Positions 26,858 to 35,468 of a stretch of DNA of 64,000 nt are shown in pieces (the stretch's first letter is position 1; every line of letters starts with the position of its first letter). The notes beneath the pieces were generated by a model. The model was not told where the DNA came from, made no database searches, and worked only from the letters and a program-made list of their open reading frames with translations. A program made the translations under genes and the position numbers. Source of the DNA: Bradyrhizobium cajani (GTDB lineage Bacteria > Pseudomonadota > Alphaproteobacteria > Rhizobiales > Xanthobacteraceae); NCBI RefSeq assembly GCF_009759665.1, contig NZ_WQNE01000002.1:62001-126000 (forward strand), in the 5' to 3' direction.

Positions 26858-28053
26858 GCGATGTGCTCGGCAATCCCACTATCCCGCCTGACGTTAGCGA
26901 CAGCCTCGCGGTGCTGGAGAAGCAGCGCTCGACGGCGGAGACGTTCGGCATTCCGCTGGCGGTGCTGCTCGAGATCACCCATCGCTGCCCGCTGCAATGT
27001 CCCTACTGCTCCAACCCGGTCGAGCTCGACCGTTCGGCCAAGGAGCTGACCACCGAGGAATGGAAGAAGGTCCTGAGCGAGCTCGCCGAGATCGGCGTGC
27101 TCCAGGTGCACTTCTCCGGCGGTGAGCCGACCGCGCGCAAGGACCTCGTCGAGCTGGTCAAGCATGCCAGCGACGCCGGCCTCTACACCAACCTCATCAC
27201 CTCGGCCGTGCTGCTGACGCGCGAGCGGCTGAGCCAGCTTGCGGACGCCGGGCTCTGCCACGTGCAGATCAGCTTCCAGGGCGTCGAAGAGGGCCTCGCC
27301 GATCGCGTCGCCGGCTACAGGAACGGACACCGCAAGAAGCTCGAAGTCGCCAAGTGGACGCGCGAGCTCGATCTGCCGCTCACCGTGAACGCGGTGATGC
27401 ATCGGCAGAACTTGCACCAGCTGCCCGACATCATCCAGATGGCGGTCGATCTCGACGCCGACCGGCTCGAGGTCGCCAATGTGCAATATTACGGCTGGGC
27501 GCTGAAGAACCGCGCCGCGCTGATGCCGACGGTCGCGCAGCTCGACGAGTGCACCCGCCTCGTCGAGGAGGCGCGCGAGCGGCTGAAGGGCACGCTCGCG
27601 ATCGACTATGTCGTTCCCGATTATTACGCGCTGCGGCCGAAGAAGTGCATGGGTGGCTGGGGCCGGCAGTTCTTCAACATCTCGCCCGCCGGCAAGGTGC
27701 TGCCCTGCCACGCCGCCGAGAGCATCACCGGGCTCGACTTCGAGTCGGTGCGCTCCAACCATTCGATCGCCTGGATCTGGCAGAACTCCGACGCCTTCAA
27801 CCGCTATCGCGGCACCGGCTGGATGAAGGAGCCGTGCAAAACCTGCGAGTTCCGCGAGATCGACTTCGGCGGCTGCCGCTGCCAGGCCTTTGCGCTGACA
27901 GGCGACGCCGCCAACACCGATCCGGCCTGCGCGCTGTCGCCGCTGCACGAGACCATCTTCAAGCAGGCCGAGCGCGAGGCCGAGGGCGAGACCAACCGCT
28001 TCCTCTATCGCAATTTCTCCGGCGGCACTCTGGAATCCGAGAATGGGACCTGA
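26854..28053 (+). CDS. pqqE: PqqE, radical SAM PqqA cyclase
   Basis: A 399-residue radical SAM/SPASM enzyme that links Glu and Tyr of PqqA. The S-adenosylmethionine cluster motif is Cys45-x3-Cys49-x2-Cys52 (THRCPLQCPYC). The SPASM region near the C terminus carries the extra cluster cysteines in KKCMGGW, KVLPCHAAE, CKTCEFR and GGCRCQAFA. Length is usual. The next gene starts 11 nt before its stop. Confidence 0.96.
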   Translation: MSDVLGNPTIPPDVSDSLAVLEKQRSTAETFGIPLAVLLEITHRCPLQCPYCSNPVELDRSAKELTTEEWKKVLSELAEIGVLQVHFSGGEPTARKDLVELVKHASDAGLYTNLITSAVLLTRERLSQLADAGLCHVQISFQGVEEGLADRVAGYRNGHRKKLEVAKWTRELDLPLTVNAVMHRQNLHQLPDIIQMAVDLDADRLEVANVQYYGWALKNRAALMPTVAQLDECTRLVEEARERLKGTLAIDYVVPDYYALRPKKCMGGWGRQFFNISPAGKVLPCHAAESITGLDFESVRSNHSIAWIWQNSDAFNRYRGTGWMKEPCKTCEFREIDFGGCRCQAFALTGDAANTDPACALSPLHETIFKQAEREAEGETNRFLYRNFSGGTLESENGT

Positions 28054-29029
28054 CGCCGACGCGGCCAGCTCGGTCAAACGTACCGATCCCTTTGCGCCGC
28101 TGACCTCCGACATGCTCGACGTCGGCGACGGCCACGAGCTCTACGTCGAGAGCGTCGGCCGCGCCGACGGTATTCCAGCGGTCTATCTGCATGGCGGCCC
28201 CGGCAGCGGCTGCCAGCCCGACCATCGCCGGCTGTTCGATCCCGACCGCTTCTGCGCCGTGCTGTTCGACCAGCGCGGCTGCGGCCGCAGCCGGCCGAAG
28301 GGATCGCGCGAGCACAACACGACGGCGCACCTGATCGCGGACATGGAGAAGATCCGCGAGAAATTCGGTTTCGACCGCTGGATGCTGGTAGGCGGCTCCT
28401 GGGGCGCCACGCTGGCGCTGGCCTATGCGGAGGCACATCCCGAGCGCGTCTCCGGCATTGCGCTGCGCGCAACCTTCCTGGGCACACGGGCCGAAGTGGA
28501 GATGGCCTTCACCTCGCGCCTGTCGCAATTCTATCCTGCCCTCGCCGAGGATTTTCTGAGCGTGCTGCCGCCCGAAGAGCGGGCGCAACCGGTGGACGCC
28601 TATTATCGCCGCATCCTCGATGCCGAGCCGGCCGTGCACGGCCCCGCCGCGCGGGCCTGGCATGACACCGAGCGCACATTGTCCGAGCACAAGCCCGCCA
28701 AGACTAGGCTGGACCTGGCGTCGCTGAACGTCTGGCGCACGCTGCCGGCGACGCCGTTCGTGGAGGCGCATTATTTCCGCAACAACTCCTTCATGAGCGA
28801 GAGCCAGTTGTTGCGGAACGCCGATCGCCTCGCCGGCATTCCCGGCATCATCGTCCAGGGCCGCTATGATCTGTTGTGCCCTCCTGAAACATCGCAGGCG
28901 CTCGCGAAAGTTTGGCCGGGTTCCGAGATTCGTATCGTGGAAGAGGCCGGACATTCGCTCTATGATACCGGCGTGAGGGACGCGGTCATGAGGTCAATCG
29001 CGGACCTTGCTTCGAAAGCCGCGCGATAA
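28043..29029 (+). CDS. S33 proline iminopeptidase-like alpha/beta hydrolase
   Basis: A 328-residue alpha/beta hydrolase of the prolyl-aminopeptidase type. The oxyanion region HGGPGSGCQPDH, FDQRGCGRSRP and the nucleophile elbow GGSWGATLAL (Ser at about 116) are visible, with the acid Asp in QGRYDLLCP and the His in EEAGHSL. It starts inside pqqE (11-nt overlap) and so belongs to the pqq transcript. The family removes N-terminal proline from peptides. Because PqqA must be trimmed after cross-linking, a role in that step is possible but is inference; the known trimming protease PqqF/PqqG (M16) is not in this window. Confidence 0.9.
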   Translation: MGPDADAASSVKRTDPFAPLTSDMLDVGDGHELYVESVGRADGIPAVYLHGGPGSGCQPDHRRLFDPDRFCAVLFDQRGCGRSRPKGSREHNTTAHLIADMEKIREKFGFDRWMLVGGSWGATLALAYAEAHPERVSGIALRATFLGTRAEVEMAFTSRLSQFYPALAEDFLSVLPPEERAQPVDAYYRRILDAEPAVHGPAARAWHDTERTLSEHKPAKTRLDLASLNVWRTLPATPFVEAHYFRNNSFMSESQLLRNADRLAGIPGIIVQGRYDLLCPPETSQALAKVWPGSEIRIVEEAGHSLYDTGVRDAVMRSIADLASKAAR

Positions 29030-29040
29030 GGACCTCCCCC

Positions 29041-29158
29041 CTCATCCTGAGGAGTGCTCCCAAAGAGCGCGTCTCGAAGGATAGAGGCCGAGACGCAAAG
29101 AGCCGGGCCTTTCATGGTTCGAGACGCGCGAAAGACGCGCTCCTCACCCTGAGGGTCC
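29041..29158. repeat. Palindromic repeat, family B copy 1
   Basis: CTCATCCTGAGGAG at the left and CTCCTCACCCTGAG at the right, with GCGTCTCGAAGGAT and a mirrored TTCGAGACGCG inside. It separates the pqq cluster from the next gene. Related copies are at 40212 and 53932. Confidence 0.85.
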
Positions 29159-29187
29159 AGGGTCTGCATGGGAAGGACAACAAGAAA

Positions 29188-29865
29188 ATGCCGCTCGCCG
29201 GGAAAGGCATGCTGCTGACGTCGATGAATATCGACGCGGCCGATGAAGCTGATTTCAACCGCTGGTACGATCGCGAGCATCTGGAAGAGCGCGTCGCCAT
29301 CGACGGCTTCCTGGAGGCGCGGCGCTATGTCGCGCATGCCGCCAATCCCAAATATCTCTGCCTGTATTCGACCGCGACGCTCGACGTGCTCGGCAGCCCG
29401 GCCTACCGGGCGCGGCTCGCGAGCCCGACCGACTGGTCGCGGCAGAGCATGGCGCGCTTCAAGGACATGCTCCGCGTGGTCGCGCGCATCACCGTCAGCA
29501 ACGGCAGCGGGCGCGGGGCCGCGCTTGGCGTGGTGCGGCTGCGGCCGACGCCCGACAAGGCCGCACCATGGCGTGATGCGCTGCACGACAAGCTGGTGCC
29601 GGCAACGCGCGACGGCGTCATCTCCATGCATCTGCTGGAGAGCGAGCCGGAATTGTCGGGCGCCACGGCTGAAATTCCGGCGTCGCGCAATGACGGTGCG
29701 CGCGACTGGTTCGTGCTGATCGACGGCACGCATGTCGGCGCGGTCTCGGCCGTGATCGCCGAGCGCTTCACCGGCCCTGCTGCATCGCCGTTGCCGCCGC
29801 CGGTTTCCGTCGGCACCTACAGCCTGATGTGGGATCTCGCCAAGAGTGATATCGCGCGCGGCTGA
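29188..29865 (+). CDS. DUF4286-like conserved protein
   Basis: A 225-residue soluble protein. The N-terminal half (GKGMLLTSMNIDAADEADFNRWYDREHLEERV...GFLEARRY) resembles the ferredoxin-like dimeric alpha/beta-barrel fold of DUF4286 and EthD-like proteins; a similar fold may recur in the C-terminal half (DWFVLIDGT). No catalytic residues can be named. It stands alone between palindromic repeats. An unknown function is the honest call; a small oxygenase-like or stress role is conceivable. Confidence 0.7.
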   Translation: MPLAGKGMLLTSMNIDAADEADFNRWYDREHLEERVAIDGFLEARRYVAHAANPKYLCLYSTATLDVLGSPAYRARLASPTDWSRQSMARFKDMLRVVARITVSNGSGRGAALGVVRLRPTPDKAAPWRDALHDKLVPATRDGVISMHLLESEPELSGATAEIPASRNDGARDWFVLIDGTHVGAVSAVIAERFTGPAASPLPPPVSVGTYSLMWDLAKSDIARG

Positions 29866-30102
29866 CGCACCTCATATGCAGCGCAACATGCTGCAGCGCC
29901 GCATCTTTCGCGCGGCGTCAATGCCGTGCGCGCGTGGCTCCCATGAAAGCAGGTGATCGCGCAAATTTGCCGTTGTGCTTCGGAACGGTTCTAATAAGCT
30001 AACCCAATGACGTCATTCAGAAACCAGATCGAAGCGCATTAAGCGCTCGCCAAGCTCAAGAAAAGGCCGCGGGGTCTTTGGGCCTGCGCGGACAGGGTAG
30101 GA

Positions 30103-31902
30103 ATGAAACCGACCGATATCGCGGCCCCCGACTACTTTCACAAAGTGGTCGATTGCCAGTGGGCCTGTCCTGCGCACACCCCGGTTCCCGAATACATCCG
30201 TCTGATCGCACAAGGCCGCTACAGCGACGCCTACATGATCAATTGGAAGTCGAACGTGTTTCCCGGAATCCTGGGACGCACCTGCGATCGTCCATGCGAG
30301 CCGGCGTGTCGCCGCGGGCGCGTCGAGGAAACTCCGGTGGCGATCTGCCGCCTGAAGCGCGTCGCGGCCGACTTCAAAGATGACATCAAGCAGCGGCTGC
30401 CGCGGCCCTCGCCGAAGAACGGCAAGCGTGTTGCCCTGATCGGCGGCGGCCCCGCTTCGCTGACGGTGGCGCGCGATCTCGCGCCGCTCGGCTATCACTG
30501 CACCGTGTTCGATGCCGATCCGGAAGCCGGCGGCATGATGCGCACGCAGATCCCGAAATTCCGCCTGCCCAATTCGGTCATCGACGAGGAGACCGGCTAC
30601 ATCCTCGATCTCGGCGTCGAGTTCAAGGGTGGGCATCGCATCGACAGCATGAAGTCGCTGCTCGCGGAGAAATATGACGCGATCTTCGTCGGCTCCGGCG
30701 CGCCGCGCGGCCGCGAGCTCGACATCCCCGGCCGGAAAGAGGCCGCCGCCAATATCCATATCGGCATCGAGTGGCTGGCCAACGTGTCGTTCGGCCATAC
30801 CGACAAGATCGGCAAGCGCGTCATCGTGCTCGGCGGTGGCAACACCGCGATGGATTGCTGCCGCACCGCGCGCCGGCTCGGCGGCGAGAAAGTCACGGTG
30901 GTCGTGCGTTCCGGCTTCGAGGAGATGAAGGCCTCGCCCTGGGAGAAGGAAGACGCGATCCACGAGGATATCCCGATCCTCAACTACATGGTGCCGGTGG
31001 CATTCAAGCATGTCGCCGGCAAGCTCATCGGCGTCACCTTCCAGCACGTCAAAGCCGAATACGACGCAAAAGGCCGCCGCAATCTGGTGCCTTCGGGCGA
31101 TCCCGATCAGACGATTCCCTGCGACGACGTGCTGGTCGCCGTCGGCCAGGAGAACGCCTTCCCCTGGATCGAGCAGGATTGCGGCATCGAGTTCGACAAA
31201 TGGCACATGCCCAAGGTCGACCCAACGACGTTCGTCTCGACCAATCCAAAAGTGTTCTTCGGCGGCGACGCCGCGTTCGGTCCGAAGAACATCATCTGGG
31301 CGGTCGCGCACGGCCATGACGCCGCGCTGTCGATCCACAGGCTGCTCTCGGGCGAGGACGTCAGCGAGCGGCCGCTGCCGGAGGTGCATGTCACCTCGCA
31401 GAAGATGGGCATCCACGAATGGAGCTATGACAACGACATCTCCAACGACAAGCGCTTCAAGGTGCCGCACCGCGACAAGGTGATCGCGCTGAAGGACATC
31501 CGCACCGAGGTCGAGCTCGGTTACGACGTCAAGCTGGCCCTCGGCGAGGCCCATCGCTGCCTGAACTGCGACGTGCAGACCGTGTTCTCGACCTCGCTCT
31601 GCATCGAATGCGATGCCTGCGCCGACATCTGCCCGATGGATTGCATCACCTTCACCGATAATGGCGAGGAAAACGATCTGCGCCAGCGCCTGAAGGCGCC
31701 CTCGCCGCGTCCGGACCAGGACCTCTACGTCTCCTCCGATCTCAAGACCGGGCGCGTGATGGTGAAGGACGAGGACGTCTGCCTGCATTGCGGGCTGTGC
31801 GCCGAGCGCTGTCCCACCGGCGCCTGGGACATGCAGAAATACTTCATCGAGATGACCCACGCAGGTTCAGCATGCCCGACAAAAAGCCGATCAGCAGCGT
31901 AA
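30103..31902 (+). CDS. GltD-like FAD/4Fe-4S oxidoreductase with 2x[4Fe-4S] ferredoxin tail
   Basis: A 599-residue flavoprotein. The N-terminal iron-sulfur domain of glutamate-synthase small subunits is visible (CQWACPAHTPV.., then RTCDRPCEPACRRG). Next come the FAD Rossmann motif ALIGGGPASLTVA (about 110) and the NAD(P)H motif VIVLGGGNTAMDCC (about 245). The C terminus holds two 4Fe-4S ferredoxin motifs, CIECDACADICP and CLHCGLCAERCP. It overlaps the alpha subunit of a 2-oxoacid oxidoreductase by 31 nt. I infer that it passes electrons between NAD(P)H and that enzyme's iron-sulfur clusters, as in 2-oxoglutarate:NADP+ oxidoreductases of some Proteobacteria. Confidence 0.9.
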   Translation: MKPTDIAAPDYFHKVVDCQWACPAHTPVPEYIRLIAQGRYSDAYMINWKSNVFPGILGRTCDRPCEPACRRGRVEETPVAICRLKRVAADFKDDIKQRLPRPSPKNGKRVALIGGGPASLTVARDLAPLGYHCTVFDADPEAGGMMRTQIPKFRLPNSVIDEETGYILDLGVEFKGGHRIDSMKSLLAEKYDAIFVGSGAPRGRELDIPGRKEAAANIHIGIEWLANVSFGHTDKIGKRVIVLGGGNTAMDCCRTARRLGGEKVTVVVRSGFEEMKASPWEKEDAIHEDIPILNYMVPVAFKHVAGKLIGVTFQHVKAEYDAKGRRNLVPSGDPDQTIPCDDVLVAVGQENAFPWIEQDCGIEFDKWHMPKVDPTTFVSTNPKVFFGGDAAFGPKNIIWAVAHGHDAALSIHRLLSGEDVSERPLPEVHVTSQKMGIHEWSYDNDISNDKRFKVPHRDKVIALKDIRTEVELGYDVKLALGEAHRCLNCDVQTVFSTSLCIECDACADICPMDCITFTDNGEENDLRQRLKAPSPRPDQDLYVSSDLKTGRVMVKDEDVCLHCGLCAERCPTGAWDMQKYFIEMTHAGSACPTKSRSAA

Positions 31903-33719
31903 ACGACTTCGTCGTCCGTTTCGCCAACGTCAACGGCTCGGGCTCGGCCAGCGCCAACGAGATGTTCGCGCGCGCGATCCTGCGCCATGGCGTGCCGGTC
32001 TCCCCGCGCAACATCTTCCCCTCCAACATCCAGGGCCTGCCGACCTGGTACGAGGTGCGGGTGACCGAGGACGGCCATCTCGGCGCGCGCGGCGGCGTCG
32101 ACATGATGGTGGCGATGAACCCGCAGACCTGGGACAAGGACGTCGGCGGCATCGAGCCGGGCGGCTACCTGTTCTACGATTCCACCAAACCGATGCCGTC
32201 GACGAAATTCCGCGACGACATCACCGTGATCGGCGTGCCGCTCACCGCGATCACCAACTCGACCTATACCGACCCGCGCCAGCGCCAGCTGTTCAAGAAC
32301 ATCATCTATCTCGGCGCGCTCAGTGCGCTGCTCGACATGGACCCGAAGCTGATCGAGCAGCTGATCGGCGAGCAGTACAAGGGCAAGGAGAAGCTGCTCT
32401 CCTCCAACGTCCATGCGCTGCATCTCGGCCGCGACTGGGCGCTCCAGAACCTGAAATGCCCGATCGGGCTGCGGGTGAGGAAATCCGACAAGGTCGGCGA
32501 CCGCATCTTCATCGAGGGCAACAGCGCCGCCGCGCTCGGTGCCGTCTATGGCGGCGCCACTGTGTGCGCCTGGTATCCGATCACGCCGTCCTCGTCGGTG
32601 GCGGAGGCCTTCACCGCCCATTGCAAGAAGTACCGGCACGACCCTGAAACGGGCAAGGCCAAATACGCCATCGTTCAGGGCGAGGACGAGCTGGCTTCGA
32701 TCGGCATCGTCATTGGCGCCTCCTGGAACGGCGCCCGCGCGTTCACGGCGACCTCCGGCCCCGGCATCTCGCTGATGACGGAGTTCATCGGCCTCTCATA
32801 CTTCGCCGAGATCCCGGCCGTGATCATGAACATCCAGCGCGCCGGCCCGTCCACGGGCATGCCGACCCGCACGCAGCAGTGCGACATCATCGCCTGCGCC
32901 TACGCCTCGCACGGCGACACCAAGCATGTGCTGCTGTTCCCCGAAGATCCGGCCGAAGCCTTCGAGTTCGCGGCCGCCGCGTTCGACCTCGCCGAGCGGC
33001 TCCAGACCACGATCTTCCTGATGCTCGACCTCGACATCGGCATGAACCACCGCCTCTGCCGTCCGCTGAAGTGGGACGATGCACGGCAGTACGACCGCGG
33101 CAAGGTGATGACCACGGAGATGCTGGAGGAAGGCCGCGATTTCGGCCGCTATCTCGACGTCGACGGCGATGGCATCCCCTACCGCACCTATCCCGGCACG
33201 CATCCGACCAAGGGCTCCTATTTCACCCGCGGCACGTCGCGTGATCGCTATGCGCGCTATTCCGAGGAAGGCTCGGTCTATGCCGACAACATGCAGCGCC
33301 TCGTGCGCAAGTTCGAGACCGCGCAGGACCTCGTGCCGCGGCCGCTCCAGGCCAATGCGGAACGGCCGACCAAATACGGCGTGATCTATTTCGGCTCGAC
33401 CTCGCCCGCGATGGACGAGGCGATCGGCCTCCTGGAAGCGCGCGGCCATCAGCTCGACCGCTTGCGCATCCGCGCCTTCCCGTTCCACTCCAGCGTCGCA
33501 AGCTTCCTCGCCGAGCACGATTTCGTCTACGTGGTCGAGCAGAACCGCGACGCCCAGCTCCGCCAGCTCATCGTCAACGAGAACGGCATCGATCCGGTGC
33601 GGCTCGTGCCGATCGTGCATTATGACGGCACGCCGATCACCGCCCGTTTCATCGCGAAAGCCATTGGCGACCACCAGGATCACCTCAAGGTGACCCCGCT
33701 CCGCAAGGCCGTGTCATGA
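31872..33719 (+). CDS. 2-oxoacid:acceptor oxidoreductase, alpha (gamma-alpha fused) subunit
   Basis: A 615-residue protein. Residues about 1-190 are the gamma domain (VRFANVNGSGSASANEMFARAI), and the rest is the alpha (pyrimidine-binding) domain with GNSAAALGAVYGGATVCAWYPITPSSSVAEAF and GPSTGMPTRTQQCD, as in KorA. With the beta subunit downstream it oxidises a 2-oxoacid, probably 2-oxoglutarate, to the CoA thioester. I chose ATG 31872; the frame is open earlier but only inside the previous gene. The gene following is separated by a palindromic repeat. Confidence 0.92.
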   Translation: MPDKKPISSVNDFVVRFANVNGSGSASANEMFARAILRHGVPVSPRNIFPSNIQGLPTWYEVRVTEDGHLGARGGVDMMVAMNPQTWDKDVGGIEPGGYLFYDSTKPMPSTKFRDDITVIGVPLTAITNSTYTDPRQRQLFKNIIYLGALSALLDMDPKLIEQLIGEQYKGKEKLLSSNVHALHLGRDWALQNLKCPIGLRVRKSDKVGDRIFIEGNSAAALGAVYGGATVCAWYPITPSSSVAEAFTAHCKKYRHDPETGKAKYAIVQGEDELASIGIVIGASWNGARAFTATSGPGISLMTEFIGLSYFAEIPAVIMNIQRAGPSTGMPTRTQQCDIIACAYASHGDTKHVLLFPEDPAEAFEFAAAAFDLAERLQTTIFLMLDLDIGMNHRLCRPLKWDDARQYDRGKVMTTEMLEEGRDFGRYLDVDGDGIPYRTYPGTHPTKGSYFTRGTSRDRYARYSEEGSVYADNMQRLVRKFETAQDLVPRPLQANAERPTKYGVIYFGSTSPAMDEAIGLLEARGHQLDRLRIRAFPFHSSVASFLAEHDFVYVVEQNRDAQLRQLIVNENGIDPVRLVPIVHYDGTPITARFIAKAIGDHQDHLKVTPLRKAVS

Positions 33720-33737
33720 ACCGCGCTGCACTCTCTC

Positions 33738-33823
33738 CGTCATGCCCGGGCTTGACCCGGGCATCCACGCCTCTCTTCTCTCCGGCCAAGACGTGGATGG
33801 CCGGGTCAAGCCCGGCCATGACG
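33738..33823. repeat. Palindromic repeat, family F, inside the kor operon
   Basis: CGTCATGCCCGGG (33738-33750) pairs with CCCGGCCATGACG (33811-33823), with GCTTGACCCGGGC and GCCGGGTCAAGC as inner arms. It lies between the alpha and beta subunit genes, which must be co-expressed, so it is probably read through. The beta frame is open across it, but the true start is downstream. Confidence 0.88.
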
Positions 33824-33846
33824 GGCCCGGAATCGCAGGTGCTGTC

Positions 33847-34902
33847 ATGACCTACATCGCAAAGCCGAAATTTCATCATCCCGGGCTGAAGAAGAACGAG
33901 CTCGGCTACACCCATCGCGATTACGAGGGCAAGATCTCGACGCTGTGCGCCGGCTGCGGCCACGATTCGATCACGGCCTCGATCATCGAGGCCTGCTACG
34001 AGCTCTCGATCGAGCCACACCGGGTGGCGAAGATCTCCGGCATCGGCTGCTCGTCGAAGACGCCCGACTATTTCCTCGGCAATTCGCACGGCTTCAACTC
34101 CGTGCACGGCCGCATGCCCAGCGTGCTGACCGGCGCCAACCTCGCCAACCGCGATTTGATCTATCTCGGCGTCTCCGGCGACGGCGATTCCGCCTCGATC
34201 GGTTTCGGCCAGTTCGCGCATTCGATCCGGCGCGGCGTCAACATGACCTATATCGTCGAGAACAACGGCGTCTACGGCCTGACCAAGGGCCAGTTCTCGG
34301 CGACCGCCGACCGCGGCTCGAAGTCCAAGAAGGGCGTGACCAACACCGACAACGCCATCGACCTCGTCGCGATCGCGCTACAGCTCGGCGCCACCTTCGT
34401 CGCGCGCAGCTTCTCCGGCGACAAGACCCAGCTCGTGCCGCTGATCGCGGCCGCCATCCGTCACAAGGGCGCATCGTTCATCGACGTCATCAGCCCCTGC
34501 ATCGCCTTCAACAATCACGCCGGCTCGACCAAGAGTTTTGATTATGTCCGCGAACACAACGACGCCGTGAACCGGCTCGACGTGCTGGTCGGCCGCGATC
34601 CCATTGCCGTCGACTACGCGCCGGGCACGGTGCAGCTGGTCGAGCAGCACGACGGCAGCAGGATCGCGCTGCGCAAGATCGACGCGGACTACGATCCGCA
34701 TGACCGGCTGGGGGCCCAGACCTTCCTCGCGAAGCACGCCGCCAAGGGCCAGATCGTCACCGGCCTGCTCTATGTCGACCCCGACGCGGAAGACCTGCAC
34801 GAGCATCTCAACACGGTCGAGACGCCGCTCAACACACTGGAAGCGGATACGCTGTGCCCGGGCTCGGCGGTGCTGGACAAGATCAACGCCAGCCTGCGGT
34901 GA
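33847..34902 (+). CDS. 2-oxoacid:acceptor oxidoreductase, beta subunit
   Basis: A 351-residue thiamine-diphosphate-binding subunit. It shows CAGCGHDSITASIIEACYEL, the ISGIGCSSKTPDYF signature and the TPP/Mg2+ motif GDGDSASIGFGQF (about 118-130) with VENNGVYGLTKGQFS. Together these are typical of KorB or PorB-like proteins of 2-oxoglutarate/pyruvate oxidoreductases. The substrate is probably 2-oxoglutarate but is not certain. The start was set at ATG 33847, because upstream in-frame sequence is the palindromic repeat. Its TGA directly abuts the stop of the opposite-strand DUF4399 gene. Confidence 0.92.
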   Translation: MTYIAKPKFHHPGLKKNELGYTHRDYEGKISTLCAGCGHDSITASIIEACYELSIEPHRVAKISGIGCSSKTPDYFLGNSHGFNSVHGRMPSVLTGANLANRDLIYLGVSGDGDSASIGFGQFAHSIRRGVNMTYIVENNGVYGLTKGQFSATADRGSKSKKGVTNTDNAIDLVAIALQLGATFVARSFSGDKTQLVPLIAAAIRHKGASFIDVISPCIAFNNHAGSTKSFDYVREHNDAVNRLDVLVGRDPIAVDYAPGTVQLVEQHDGSRIALRKIDADYDPHDRLGAQTFLAKHAAKGQIVTGLLYVDPDAEDLHEHLNTVETPLNTLEADTLCPGSAVLDKINASLR

Positions 34903-35352
34903 TCATCTATTCCGCGCTGTAGCCGGCGACCTGACGCGGATCGTGATCTTCTCCGACACGACGGGCGGTTCGAACAGATAGTGCTTCGCATCGCCGAGCA
35001 CCAGCTGGAGCGTGTGCGTCCCTGGCGGAAGGTCGAGCATGGTTTCGGTCTGCCCCGCCCCGAAATGCAGATGCGACTTGTCCTGCGGGATCGGTTCCTT
35101 CGGATCGATGGGGTCGTTGACGTCGACCAGCAAATGATGATGACCGGCATTCTGGTAGTCGTCGCCGGCATGCGTCACGCCCATGTTGCGCAAACCGAAC
35201 CGGACCCAGAATGCACCGCGAACCTTCTGCCCGTCACGCGGGGTGATGAAATAGAGCTTGGCATCCTTCGGCGCGGTCTTGCCCTGCGAGTAGGCTGCGC
35301 CCGAGAACAATGCGATCGCGGCCGCCAGCGCGGCACAGCAAATGATTTTCAT
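34903..35352 (-). CDS. DUF4399-like exported protein
   Basis: A 149-residue protein with a signal peptide (MKIICCAALAAAIALFSGAA, cleavage near AYS-QG). The mature part has FITPRDGQKVRGAFWVRFGL, AGHHHLLVD and SHLHFGAGQTETMLDL followed by GTHTLQLVLGDAKHYLF, a pattern I recall for DUF4399, with several conserved histidines that could bind a metal. The start at 35352 was preferred over an upstream ATG, since it gives the signal peptide directly. It would be periplasmic; function is unknown. Confidence 0.85.
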   Translation of the reverse strand: MKIICCAALAAAIALFSGAAYSQGKTAPKDAKLYFITPRDGQKVRGAFWVRFGLRNMGVTHAGDDYQNAGHHHLLVDVNDPIDPKEPIPQDKSHLHFGAGQTETMLDLPPGTHTLQLVLGDAKHYLFEPPVVSEKITIRVRSPATARNR

Positions 35353-35374
35353 CAAGCCTACTCCAGAACCTAAG

Positions 35375-35419
35375 GCATGATCCGGAAAAGTGCGCAGCGG
35401 TTTTCCGAAAAGATCATGC
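35375..35419. repeat. Palindromic repeat GCATGATC...GATCATGC, family G
   Basis: GCATGATCCGGAAAA (from 35375) is mirrored by TTTTCCGAAAAGATCATGC (to 35419). It lies in the gap between DUF4399 and the cyclase gene. A diverged half copy (GCATGATCCCGAA) begins at 8459 after the low-complexity gene. Confidence 0.8.
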
Positions 35420-35468
35420 TCAAACAACAACCTGAAGCGCGATGACGATTCATCCCAATCTCATCGCG

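Noticed and set aside
33742..33846. Upstream start for the beta subunit of the oxidoreductase
   Set aside because: It would translate a palindromic repeat; ATG 33847 gives a family-like N terminus.
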